DNA of 64,000 nucleotides from JALHUF01 sp050014795 (GTDB lineage Bacteria > Acidobacteriota > Terriglobia > UBA7540), in assembly GCA_050014795.1 (NCBI GenBank), contig JBEKCQ010000003.1, forward strand, positions 1 to 64,000, given 5' to 3'. The stretch's first letter is position 1; every line of letters starts with the position of its first letter. Both the position numbers and the translations under genes were made by a program. Below are positions 54,673-61,858 of this stretch, in pieces. The notes beneath the pieces were generated by a model that saw only the letters and a list, made by a program, of their open reading frames with translations, was not told the origin of the DNA and did not search any database.

Positions 54673-55164
54673 CTAAGGCTCGCGAGAAACTTCCCCCAGG
54701 GCGGGGAGGTTGCGTGCGAATTCGGGACTACTGGTCTCACCCGCGCCGGCCGCTGCTCCGCCCACCCGGATCACCTGCTGCGGGGCGGGTGGGGCGAGGC
54801 CCAAGTCGCGCCGCGCCAGCGTATCGATCCGTTGCGGGTCAGCCAGCGAGGCCTGCTCCAGACGGAGTTGGTGGTTCCACTCCTCCAGTGCTGCCCGCTC
54901 GGACTTGACCGCCTCAATCTGATAGCCGTCCCGCACGCACTGGAAACTCTGCCACGCCACATGCAGACCAATAAGAAAAACCAGAACGCCCAGTCCGAGC
55001 AGACAAAAACATTCACGGCGCTTCTCCCGGTCAACCTCTCGGCGCAAATGCGAGTTGTCGATGCGCTTGACAAAGCAAATGTCCGTGACGCCTGCCCGCC
55101 CGCCGGCGGGTTGGCTGCGCAGACGCCGTTTCGCTTTCGGGAGTGCTACAGCAATGGTGGCCAT
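54673..55164 (-). CDS. ftsL: Cell division protein FtsL-like
   Basis: A 163-residue bitopic protein. A basic N-terminal region, one membrane helix ('CFCLLGLGVLVFLIGLHVAW'), a coiled coil ('QIEAVKSERAALEEWNHQLR'), and 'LADPQRIDTLARRDLGLAPP', the short motif shared with FtsL/FtsB. Its place between rsmH and ftsI is the classical ftsL position. It recruits FtsW-FtsI through the FtsQLB complex. Sequence conservation is low, as usual for FtsL, so position counts most. Confidence 0.85.
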   Translation of the reverse strand: MATIAVALPKAKRRLRSQPAGGRAGVTDICFVKRIDNSHLRREVDREKRRECFCLLGLGVLVFLIGLHVAWQSFQCVRDGYQIEAVKSERAALEEWNHQLRLEQASLADPQRIDTLARRDLGLAPPAPQQVIRVGGAAAGAGETSSPEFARNLPALGEVSREP

Positions 55165-55170
55165 CGGTTC

Positions 55171-55232
55171 CTAGGGGCTAGGGGTTAGGGAGCCGCTCCG
55201 GCCGAACCCTAATCCCCGACCCCTAGTTCCTG
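55171..55232. repeat. Inverted heptamer tracts between rsmH and ftsL
   Basis: CTAGGGG, CTAGGGG, TTAGGGA (55171-55191) on the left and AACCCTA, ATCCCCG, ACCCCTA (55205-55225) on the right. The 20-nt arms pair at about 16 positions. The right arm overlaps the rsmH 3' end. Confidence 0.75.
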
Positions 55233-56084
55233 CTTTTCAGCGGCGCGCAACTTGGCGCTGCGCGACCGCGGATTGGCCTGCATTTCTTCTTCGCTCGGGC
55301 GAACAACCTTGCGCGTCAGGATTCGAATCCGGCCTTCACGCTGCCACGCCTGGAAGGCGCGCTTCACCGGCCGGTCTTCCAGGGAATGAAAGCTGAGAAT
55401 CACCAGCCGGCCTTGCGGCGCGAGAACGGACAGCCCTTTCGCGAGAAACGCTGCCAGGTTTTCCAGTTCCTGGTTCACGGCCAGACGCAGCGCCATAAAG
55501 GTGCGCGTGGCCGGATGAATTTGGTGGAGGCCCGCCCGGGAGGGGATGGCTCGCGTCACCACCTGCGCCAGTTCGGTGGTTGATCGAATCGGGCGGGCCT
55601 TCATAAGAGCTCGCGCTATGCGGCGCGAGTGGCGCTCTTCCCCCAACTGGTAAATAAGATTGGCCAGGTCCCGCTCAGAGCTGTAATTCACAATCACTTC
55701 CGCTGTTTTCTCTGCTTGGGGGTCCATGCGCATGTCGAGGGGACCTGGCAAACTGAAACTGAAGCCGCGCGCGGCGTCTTCGAGCTGCATCGAACTCAAG
55801 CCGAGGTCGGCCAGCATTCCATCCGCGGGCGGCAGGCCGCTCGCAGTGTGAAGCACGTCAATCTCGGCGAAGTTTCCTTCCTGCACGATCAGCTTCTCTC
55901 CAAACGCTTGCAGGCGCTCGCGCGCCAGTCCGCCGGCTCCAAGCGTCGCGTCGATGTAGATGCCATCGGGCCGAACATTTAAGAACTCCAGCGCTTCCTT
56001 GAGCAGCACGGGCCGATGTACTGCTCGAGATTCGGGACTCGGGTTTCGGGGTTCGTGATTGTCCGTCCATTCACCATCACTCAC
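55209..56084 (-). CDS. rsmH: 16S rRNA (cytosine-1402 N4) methyltransferase RsmH, with internal deletion
   Basis: A 291-residue protein. 'PVLLKEALEFLNVRPDGIYI', 'DLGLSSMQLEDAARGFSFSL', 'GPLDMRMDP', 'HPATRTFMALRLAVNQELE' and 'ILSFHSLEDRPVKRAFQAW' identify RsmH. After 'DATLGAGG' the protein goes straight to 'LARERLQAFGEKL'. The approximately 25 residues that usually follow, including the Asp-Arg-Asp S-adenosylmethionine motif, are missing (junction near 55928). The reading frame is kept. The N-terminal ~22 residues come from a heptamer tract and are unlikely to be conserved. Confidence 0.9.
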   Translation of the reverse strand: MSDGEWTDNHEPRNPSPESRAVHRPVLLKEALEFLNVRPDGIYIDATLGAGGLARERLQAFGEKLIVQEGNFAEIDVLHTASGLPPADGMLADLGLSSMQLEDAARGFSFSLPGPLDMRMDPQAEKTAEVIVNYSSERDLANLIYQLGEERHSRRIARALMKARPIRSTTELAQVVTRAIPSRAGLHQIHPATRTFMALRLAVNQELENLAAFLAKGLSVLAPQGRLVILSFHSLEDRPVKRAFQAWQREGRIRILTRKVVRPSEEEMQANPRSRSAKLRAAEKQELGVGD

Positions 56085-56157
56085 CGTCTGCCAGTCCCAA
56101 GCCCGAAATCACTTACCGTCAATCCCAAATCCAAAATCGGAAATCCAAAATCGCTAG
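56025..56157. repeat. Longest heptamer tract: 19 units between mraZ and rsmH
   Basis: Nineteen 7-nt units in one register, from TCGAGAT, TCGGGAC, TCGGGTT, TCGGGGT, TCGTGAT through to TCCCAAA, TCCAAAA, TCGGAAA, TCCAAAA, TCGCTAG. G-rich units on the left and C/A-rich units on the right could pair in part. The rsmH start codon and the original mraZ stop codon lie inside it. Confidence 0.75.
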
Positions 56158-56170
56158 ATTCCCAGGTTGC

Positions 56171-56572
56171 TCAGCCCTTGCATGTCTTCGTCGGTAAAGG
56201 CCTCGCGCTCCAGGTACTCGCTGTAACGGTCTTTGTTCCAGACGTCGAGGCGGTCGAGATATCCGAGCACCGCCACTCGCGCAGCATCGAGGGAATAAGA
56301 ACCCTTCCCTGCGCATCCATCTTGGCCGTCTGCCCCCAGTAGTTGGTGCGGTCGAGAAACTTTTTCTTCGCCTTGTTCAGGGAGGGCAGCGCCGCGAGTT
56401 TCTCTTCAATGCCGCGCCAGACGGAAAACGGGTAGACGCGCACCGATTGCCCGTCGAGGCTAGTGATGTAGAAGTCAGGACCGTAGGTCTCCTCGATATG
56501 GATCTTGAAGGCCGTCGGAATCTTTAGCCGCCCCTTGCCGTCCACCGTTGCTGGGTAATTGCCGCGCAGCAT
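56171..56572 (-). CDS. mraZ: Transcriptional regulator MraZ, frameshifted by a short deletion
   Basis: A 133-residue frame. 'MLRGNYPATVDGKGRLKIPT' and 'KMDAQGRVLIPSMLRE' are the two AbrB-like MraZ motifs. After 'LRE' the frame is wrong. The proper end, 'VAVLGYLDRLDVWNKDRYSE' and 'REAFTDEDMQGLSNLGI', is in another frame (from 56276 to a stop at 56154). About 20 nt between the two, coding for roughly seven residues, are missing. MraZ represses the dcw operon by binding GTGG-type repeats, five of which are present upstream. As it stands the second half would be lost. Confidence 0.88.
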   Translation of the reverse strand: MLRGNYPATVDGKGRLKIPTAFKIHIEETYGPDFYITSLDGQSVRVYPFSVWRGIEEKLAALPSLNKAKKKFLDRTNYWGQTAKMDAQGRVLIPSMLREWRCSDISTASTSGTKTVTASTWSARPLPTKTCKG

Positions 56573-56617
56573 CCCTGAACCTTGCTTTAATCCTTCCTGC
56601 TACCCTAAATCTTCCCA

Positions 56618-56667
56618 ACCGCTACACTTTTCTCTACTTACAACTACTTTCTACCACTTTTGTCCAC
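56618..56667 (-). promoter_or_regulatory. Five MraZ-type boxes with exact 10-nt period
   Basis: On the minus strand: GTGGACAAAA, GTGGTAGAAA, GTAGTTGTAA, GTAGAGAAAA, GTGTAGCGGT, one every 10 nt, beginning just after the -10 box. MraZ is known to bind direct GTGG-like repeats at its own promoter, so this is the dcw operator. Confidence 0.75.
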
Positions 56668-56669
56668 GG

Positions 56670-56698
56670 ACTATAGGGGTCCATTTTCGGCTTGTCAA
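56670..56698 (-). promoter_or_regulatory. Main promoter of the dcw operon
   Basis: On the minus strand TTGACA (56698-56693), a 17-nt spacer, and TATAGT (56675-56670), about 98 nt before the mraZ start, with MraZ boxes in between. Confidence 0.8.
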
Positions 56699-56921
56699 GA
56701 GTTATTTTCAGTTTTTTTAATGAGTTAGCAGGATTGGACAGACCCCCCGCCCTTTGTGGGTTTGCCCACAAAAGACCACAACCTGTTGGGGCCAAAAAGT
56801 CCTGCCGGCATGGCGGGTGGCTGGCCCCAGCCGGGGATACAAATCCCCGAACGGAAAAGCGGCCCCGCAGAGCGGGACCGCGCCAGAGCCCACCGCAAAG
56901 AACTGCCCCGCGGCTGCGTGC

Positions 56922-56927
56922 TACAAT
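56922..56927 (+). promoter_or_regulatory. Candidate -10 box for a leaderless methyltransferase mRNA
   Basis: TACAAT ends 8 nt before ATG 56936, and no Shine-Dalgarno is present, the same layout as at 22684-22720. The -35 is not clear. Confidence 0.4.
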
Positions 56928-56935
56928 TCGCGGCC

Positions 56936-57709
56936 ATGGAACCCAATCTTGCCCGGTACTACGACGCAGTCATCAATTGGGAGAAGCGGCTAGCGCGGGA
57001 GATGCCGCGGCTCGAGGAACTGGGACGCGCCGCCGGACCACGCTTACTTGTGCCTGCCTGCGGGACGGGCGGGCACGTCGTGGCCCTGGCGCGGCGCGGC
57101 TTCAAGGTGCTCGGCTTCGATGCCGACGAGGCAGCGCTCGAGATCGCTCAGCGCAAGATCAGTGCGGCGGAAGGTTCGATTGCTGCCGCCAGCGGCGAGG
57201 CGCGCGTTGTCCAGTTGAAGATGGAAGACGCTGCGCAACTCGACGCGCACTACGATGCTGCATTCTGTTTGGGCAATGCCCTGCCCGGGCTGTCTGAGCC
57301 GGGTCAACTGCTCGCGGCACTTCGTGGCGTGGCCGGAGCGTTGCGAGCCGGCGGCGTGTTTTTCACGCAGAACCTGAACTACGACCGGCGCTGGCGCGAG
57401 AAGGCGAAGTTCTTTCCCGTGCTTTCCGGGGAGACGCCGGAAGAAGAAGTGTTGCTCGTGAAGTTCGCCGATTACGAAGCGGAGTTCATCAACTTTCACG
57501 CCCTGTTTCTGGCTCGACCTAAGACGGGAGGCACGTGGCAGTCGCAGGTGAGGACTTCACGCCAGATTCCCTTGATCCGCGAGCGCCTGGCGGAACTTTT
57601 GCAGCAGGCAGGATTCGGCAAACTGGAATTCTGGGGCGACTACGCGAAAGCGCCGTTCGATGAGGCGAAGTCAAACGACCTTATCGTTCTGGCGATCAAG
57701 GGTCCATGA
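56936..57709 (+). CDS. Class I SAM-dependent methyltransferase
   Basis: A 257-residue protein. Motif I 'LLVPACGTGGHVVALARRG', acidic loop 'VLGFDADEAALEIAQ', and 'YDAAFCLGNALPGLSEPGQL' give a Rossmann methyltransferase domain. The C-terminal third ('LLQQAGFGKLEFWGDYAKAP') is typical of small-molecule methyltransferases. The substrate is unknown. ATG 56936 is chosen because the upstream frame shows no domain match and a -10 box lies just before it. Confidence 0.87.
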   Translation: MEPNLARYYDAVINWEKRLAREMPRLEELGRAAGPRLLVPACGTGGHVVALARRGFKVLGFDADEAALEIAQRKISAAEGSIAAASGEARVVQLKMEDAAQLDAHYDAAFCLGNALPGLSEPGQLLAALRGVAGALRAGGVFFTQNLNYDRRWREKAKFFPVLSGETPEEEVLLVKFADYEAEFINFHALFLARPKTGGTWQSQVRTSRQIPLIRERLAELLQQAGFGKLEFWGDYAKAPFDEAKSNDLIVLAIKGP

Positions 57710-57717
57710 GGGGGTTT

Positions 57718-57815
57718 GATTTTGGATTTTGGATTTTGGATTTTGGATTTTGGATCTCAGATCTTCGATCTTCGCTTTTCGATTTTCCCTTTTCCCTTCC
57801 CGCTTTTCCATTTGG
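57718..57815. repeat. Heptamer tract of 14 units, starting with five perfect GATTTTG
   Basis: GATTTTG repeated five times without change (57718-57752), then GATCTCA, GATCTTC, GATCTTC, GCTTTTC, GATTTTC, CCTTTTC and more in the same register. It follows the methyltransferase stop closely. Confidence 0.85.
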
Positions 57816-57863
57816 GACAGCCTTCGACTCCTGATCTTCCACGATTCAGGGCGGGCGCTGCGG

Positions 57864-57869
57864 TACAAT
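57864..57869 (+). promoter_or_regulatory. Candidate -10 box for the WD40 gene
   Basis: TACAAT, 27 nt before the start codon at 57897; no clear -35. Confidence 0.3.
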
Positions 57870-57896
57870 GCCTGCAATCACGGGAGGGGCGCCAAG

Positions 57897-59081
57897 ATGA
57901 AATCCAGCCTTATGTGCATGGCCTTTCTCCTGAGCGTTGCGCTCACGGCGGCCGCTCAGCAGAAGCCACCGGCGCTGGGCGCCGGCGAGACGGTGAATCC
58001 CGCCCAAGTCCAAGAGCATCTGACGCGGGCAGTGGAACTGGCAAAGCAGGAACAATACGCGCAGGCGGGAGAGGAATATCGTGCCGCCCTGGAGCTGGAC
58101 CCTAACTCGCTGCGCGCCCACCGTGAACTGGCAGTCATCCTCGAAAAACAGGATGACCGCGAAGCCGCGCTCGAGGAATACCGGCTCGCCGTCCAGTTGA
58201 TGGAGAAGTCGGGAGAAATCCGCGTGCTCGCGGGCCACAGCCAGCCGGTACGCGCGATCGCGTTTTCTCCCGACGGCGCACTCGTCGCCACCGGAAGTGA
58301 CGACAGCACGGTGAAGTTATGGGATGCACGCACCGCCGAGCTGAAGCGGACCTTGACGGGAAGCGCCGCCGTGAAATGGCTCGCCTTCGCGCCCGATGGA
58401 AATACCCTGGCCACGGGCCATAGCGACAGCGCGATCAGACTCTGGGATCTTCGGTCAGGAGAAGTGAAGACCACGCTGGAGGGTCACAAGAAAGCGGTGA
58501 CGTCGGTTGCCTTCTCGCCGGACGGCAAGACGCTGGCCAGCGGGAGCAAGGACGGAACCGTGATCCTCTGGGACGTTTCCACAGGTCAATTGAAGAAGAA
58601 ACTCACGGGCCACCTCTTTGCCGTGACGTCGGTGGCGTTCTCTCCGGAGGGAAGGACGCTCGCCAGCGCGAGCTTTGACTTGCGGCTCTGGGACGCTGAC
58701 TCAGGCGAGCTGAAGACAATCCTGACACGTCAGACCGTGGTCATTGTGGCCGTCGTGTTCTCACGCGATGGGAAGCTTCTGGCCACCGGGAGCGAGGATA
58801 AAACGGCGAAGCTGTGGGACACGCAGACGGGTGAGGTGAAACTGACAGTTCCCGGATGGGACTTGCAGATCAGTTCCGTCGCCCTCTCGCCCGACGGCCG
58901 AACCCTGGCCGCCGCCGACTGGCGGAATACCGTCCGGCTTTGGGAGGCGCAGACCGGGACCGTGCTTTGGACCTTGCCGCTGCATAGCGCCCTGGTCGGC
59001 TCACTCGCCTTCTCGCCCGACGGCAAGACCCTGGCCAGCGCGAGCAACGACATGACCGCGAAGCTGTGGCGAATAGAATGA
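57897..59081 (+). CDS. Exported TPR-WD40 beta-propeller protein
   Basis: A 394-residue protein. Signal peptide at about 1-20 (ending 'ALTAAAQ'), TPR units at about 40-100 ('YAQAGEEYRAALELDPNSLR'), and seven WD40 blades at about 110-394, each closing with LWD or LWE/LWR (for example 'GSDDSTVKLWDARTAELKRT'). Blade 4 lacks two residues in its 'SFDLRLWD' end. It should form a complete propeller in the periplasm as a protein-binding platform; no catalytic role is visible. GGGAGGGG lies 8 nt before ATG 57897. It is followed closely by the TPR-TonB gene. Confidence 0.9.
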   Translation: MKSSLMCMAFLLSVALTAAAQQKPPALGAGETVNPAQVQEHLTRAVELAKQEQYAQAGEEYRAALELDPNSLRAHRELAVILEKQDDREAALEEYRLAVQLMEKSGEIRVLAGHSQPVRAIAFSPDGALVATGSDDSTVKLWDARTAELKRTLTGSAAVKWLAFAPDGNTLATGHSDSAIRLWDLRSGEVKTTLEGHKKAVTSVAFSPDGKTLASGSKDGTVILWDVSTGQLKKKLTGHLFAVTSVAFSPEGRTLASASFDLRLWDADSGELKTILTRQTVVIVAVVFSRDGKLLATGSEDKTAKLWDTQTGEVKLTVPGWDLQISSVALSPDGRTLAAADWRNTVRLWEAQTGTVLWTLPLHSALVGSLAFSPDGKTLASASNDMTAKLWRIE

Positions 59082-59091
59082 CGCGGTTTGG

Positions 59092-59097
59092 TACAAT
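59092..59097 (+). promoter_or_regulatory. Candidate -10 box for the TPR-TonB gene
   Basis: TACAAT, 27 nt before GTG 59125; no clear -35. Confidence 0.3.
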
Positions 59098-59124
59098 GTG
59101 ATAACGCTGCGTGAGGGCCCCCCG

Positions 59125-59802
59125 GTGAAACTGAAGCTCGTCATCTTGACTTTGGTGGTGGCTAGTTTTGCGTTCGTCGTGGGTGCTTGTACGCTCAGGG
59201 CTGACGACGCCGGGAAGAACTTGAAAAAAGCCATCAAGCACTACCGCCGTGCCAATGAGCTGGTCGATAAGGGCAACCTGGACAAGGCTGCCGCGGAATA
59301 TCGCGAAGCACTCCGTCTGCAACCGGATGAAGGCTGCTGGCACGTGGCACTTGGGGTGGCACTCACGAGGAAAGGTGACGGCGAGGAGGCAGAGAAGGAG
59401 TATGAGCTGGCACGGCAACTCGCGGCCCGCTTCCAGGACTCCCACGGGAAGCTACCCCACGGAGTGGAAGCAGGCGCGACGGCAAGACCCGGCGACGCGG
59501 GCTCAGCATGGAGTGTCGAGTCTACTGGCCACAAAGCGGCCGCCCCGATTCCCCTCGAAGAACCTGAACCCTTGCGCACAGCGCGGGCTCACAACGCCAA
59601 GTGTCAAGGTACCGTTTTGCTCTTGATCACTGTGGACACCAAAGGTAACGTTACGGACGCACGGGTTGTGAAACCCTTAGGACTGGGTTTGGACGAGAAC
59701 GCGCTCAAGGAGGTTCGGGCCTGGAAATTCAAGCCGACCTTGCACAACGGGGTGCCCGTAGCCGTGCGCATCGCTGTCAACGTCAATTTCGAGGTCCACT
59801 GA
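59125..59802 (+). CDS. TPR and TonB C-terminal domain protein, probable lipoprotein
   Basis: A 225-residue protein. Hydrophobic leader with Cys at about residue 22 ('FVVGACTLRADD', a possible lipobox). TPR units at about 38-105 ('LDKAAAEYREALRLQPDEGC'). The last ~75 residues are a TonB C-terminal fold ('GTVLLLITVDTKGNVTDARV', 'WKFKPTLHNGVPVAVRIAV'). Such short proteins may bind TonB boxes or act as periplasmic adaptors; there is no N-terminal membrane anchor of classic TonB. GTG 59125 has GAGGG 7 nt upstream and is preferred over GTG 59098. Confidence 0.82.
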   Translation: MKLKLVILTLVVASFAFVVGACTLRADDAGKNLKKAIKHYRRANELVDKGNLDKAAAEYREALRLQPDEGCWHVALGVALTRKGDGEEAEKEYELARQLAARFQDSHGKLPHGVEAGATARPGDAGSAWSVESTGHKAAAPIPLEEPEPLRTARAHNAKCQGTVLLLITVDTKGNVTDARVVKPLGLGLDENALKEVRAWKFKPTLHNGVPVAVRIAVNVNFEVH

Positions 59803-59820
59803 AAAGTGCCCTTTGCTAAC

Positions 59821-60270
59821 ATGGAAAACGCTCAGGAATTGATCCATGCGATGAGACAACTGGTCATCAACACTCCTGATGCACACGCGCTGCTGGCCGA
59901 AGCGGTCGCGCTGCTCCAGCGCGAGCGGCCGCATTACAATTGGGTGGGCGTGTATTTGCTCGAAGGCGATGAATTGGTGCTCGGACCATTTGTGGGCAAG
60001 CCGACGCCGCACACGCGGATTCCGCTGAACAAGGGCATTTGCGGCGCGGCAGCCTCGACTGGCAAGACCGTCATCGTGGATGATGTGAACGCCGACCCGC
60101 GCTACTTGGCCTGTAGCCTGGAAACCCGCTCAGAGATTGTCGTGCCCATTGTGCGCGCGGGGCGCGTGCTGGGTGAGATCGACATTGACAGTGACCAGCC
60201 GGCAGCCTTCACCGAAGAGGACCGGAGACTGCTCGAGGCAGTCGCCGAAATCATCGCAGCAAAGCTCTGA
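59821..60270 (+). CDS. GAF-domain free methionine-(R)-sulfoxide reductase-like
   Basis: A 149-residue single GAF domain. 'HYNWVGVYLLEGDELVLGPF', 'LNKGICGAAASTGKTVIVDD', 'PRYLACSLETRSEIVVPIV' and 'VLGEIDIDSDQPAAFTEEDR' match the fRMsr (YebR) type. Two Cys in the GxCG and LACS motifs match the catalytic and resolving positions. It reduces free methionine-R-sulfoxide, protecting against oxidation. A third Cys found in some relatives is not seen. Confidence 0.83.
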   Translation: MENAQELIHAMRQLVINTPDAHALLAEAVALLQRERPHYNWVGVYLLEGDELVLGPFVGKPTPHTRIPLNKGICGAAASTGKTVIVDDVNADPRYLACSLETRSEIVVPIVRAGRVLGEIDIDSDQPAAFTEEDRRLLEAVAEIIAAKL

Positions 60271-60275
60271 GATGA

Positions 60276-60296
60276 GTTGTTCGTTGTTGGTCGTCT
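60276..60296. repeat. Short heptamer tract
   Basis: GTTGTTC, GTTGTTG, GTCGTCT just after the GAF gene. Confidence 0.4.
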
Positions 60297-60356
60297 CACT
60301 TCCCCACATTCACTCGCACCTCTCCCGCCGCAGACTGCGAAGCCCCGCGGTCGCGC

Positions 60357-60785
60357 TCAGCCCTGGTCCACTGAGGCCTGGCGAGGTCGCAGGTACAAAA
60401 GCAGCGCCGCCACCACCAGCCGGACCACGGTACGCACCAGGACCAGTGAGGCCGGATAGAGCGCGCGGATGTCCAGCGTGTAGAGAGAAAGCAGGGGCGT
60501 GAACGCCAGAATGCACAGACCCACGATAACAGCGTTGATGATCGCTACATTGCGCACCGGATCGCGGTAAGCGAAGTAAAGCATCAGGCTGAAGGCCAGC
60601 ACGGCTCCGCCCAATTCCTTCACCATGAAGAGAAACAAGGTACTCATCTCAGACTCAGGTGGATGCAAAAACATCCGCATGAGGAATGGCCTGCCACCGA
60701 AGATCAATGCCAGACCTCCCGCCGCAGCGAGCAAAGAAAAAGCCAGCAGGAATACCCGGAGCGCGCGCAGACGCGTGTTCGCCAT
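60357..60785 (-). CDS. Small four-helix membrane protein of unknown function
   Basis: A 142-residue protein with about four membrane segments: 'VFLLAFSLLAAAGGLALIFG', 'GAVLAFSLMLYFAY', 'VAIINAVIVGLCILAFTPLL' and 'RTVVRLVVAALLLYL'. I do not recognise the family. A strong Shine-Dalgarno (AAGGAGGAG) supports the start. It stands alone on the minus strand between plus-strand genes. Confidence 0.7.
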   Translation of the reverse strand: MANTRLRALRVFLLAFSLLAAAGGLALIFGGRPFLMRMFLHPPESEMSTLFLFMVKELGGAVLAFSLMLYFAYRDPVRNVAIINAVIVGLCILAFTPLLSLYTLDIRALYPASLVLVRTVVRLVVAALLLYLRPRQASVDQG

Positions 60786-60927
60786 GTGACTACTCCTCCT
60801 TGTGTTGCATTCCCGGCCGAGCAGAGCAAGGCTGCGAGTCCGCAGGCCGAGACTGCGGTTCAGGTTGGATTATAGGACGAAAAGTCGAAAACAGATGAAC
60901 GAACCCCTTGACGATTGCGACGGGCAA

Positions 60928-61125
60928 TCAGTCCCTGGTGCGAATCACGGCGCCAAGTCGCGCCTTGTGGCATGCCGCGAGAATGATTTCTGCGCGAGCA
61001 CAGAGAAAAATAGCGCGAACGTCATGCGCTGAATCTCGCATTGCGAGATTGACTCTCCGAAGCCCCTCGGGTAAAACAATGGTGGAGGAAGTACCGATTC
61101 CACGTAACGTTAAGACTTGAAGCAA
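60928..61125 (-). CDS. Doubtful small frame, possibly AbrB/MazE-like
   Basis: A 65-codon frame with TTG start and GAGGG just upstream. 'LTLRGIGTSSTIVLPEGLRR' resembles the first half of AbrB/MazE-type antitoxins, but the second half does not match and no partner is seen. It may be a gene remnant or chance. The rest of the 468-bp gap (60786-61253) shows only a palindrome at 61032-61050. Confidence 0.25.
   Translation of the reverse strand: MLQVLTLRGIGTSSTIVLPEGLRRVNLAMRDSAHDVRAIFLCARAEIILAACHKARLGAVIRTRD
61032..61050. repeat. Near-perfect 19-nt palindrome
   Basis: AATCTCGCA, T, TGCGAGATT. It lies in the gap before the YbaK gene and could be an operator or a remnant. Confidence 0.5.
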
Positions 61126-61253
61126 CTTCCCTCTGTGTCTGGACGCCCCTGGACGTGAGTCGGCCCGAGGCGAGACAGACTTGGCTTCTGGCAGAGGGAT
61201 TGCGAACGGAACCTCACAGGGAGATTTGTATTTCGCCGTATGAGGAGGGGGTT

Positions 61254-61739
61254 ATGAGCATCCCCCGACGTATCCGCGATTACCTGGACTCCCAGAAAGC
61301 CCCTTACGAATGGCTGCCCCATCCCCAGGCGTTCACCGCGCAGGAGGTTGCCCACTCGCTGCACGTCTCGGGCAAACGTCTGGCGAAGACCGTCATCCTG
61401 AACGCCGACGGTCGCCTGGTGATGGCGGTGCTCCCGGCGGCACACCGTCTGATCATGCCGGAACTGAAAGCGGCGCTCGAGGTCAGACATCTTGAAATGT
61501 TGCCGGAGGGCGAGCTGGCCAAGATCTTCCCCGATTGCGACCTGGGTGCGATTCCCCCCTTTGGAAATCTGTACGGAATTGAAGTGTGGGTGGACCGCAC
61601 CGTGGAGGAATCGGGAGAACTCGTGTTCACGGCCGGCACGCATGTGGATGCGGGTCGCATGAAATACTCCGATTACGCGGAACTGGTGAAGCCGCACGTG
61701 GCCCGTTTTTCGGAGCTCTGGGCGTCCAAGGCAGCTTGA
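61254..61739 (+). CDS. YbaK/EbsC-family aminoacyl-tRNA deacylase-like
   Basis: A 161-residue protein with the YbaK fold: 'FTAQEVAHSLHVSGKRLAKT', 'GRLVMAVLPAAHRLIMPELK', 'GAIPPFGNLYGIEVWVDR' and 'ELVFTAGTHVDAGRMKYSDY'. These proteins remove wrongly attached amino acids from tRNA (Cys-tRNA(Pro) and others). The substrate is not assigned. GAGGAGGGG lies before ATG 61254. Confidence 0.88.
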   Translation: MSIPRRIRDYLDSQKAPYEWLPHPQAFTAQEVAHSLHVSGKRLAKTVILNADGRLVMAVLPAAHRLIMPELKAALEVRHLEMLPEGELAKIFPDCDLGAIPPFGNLYGIEVWVDRTVEESGELVFTAGTHVDAGRMKYSDYAELVKPHVARFSELWASKAA

Positions 61740-61858
61740 CGCGTCTTGGTGCTTCCGCCCCTCGTTTTGCTTAGCTGGATGTGTGCTCGCCGGGCTGACG
61801 TGGAGGCCCGCAAGTTCCAATTACAACCGCCTGTGGGTTGAATTGCCAAGGAGGAGAG

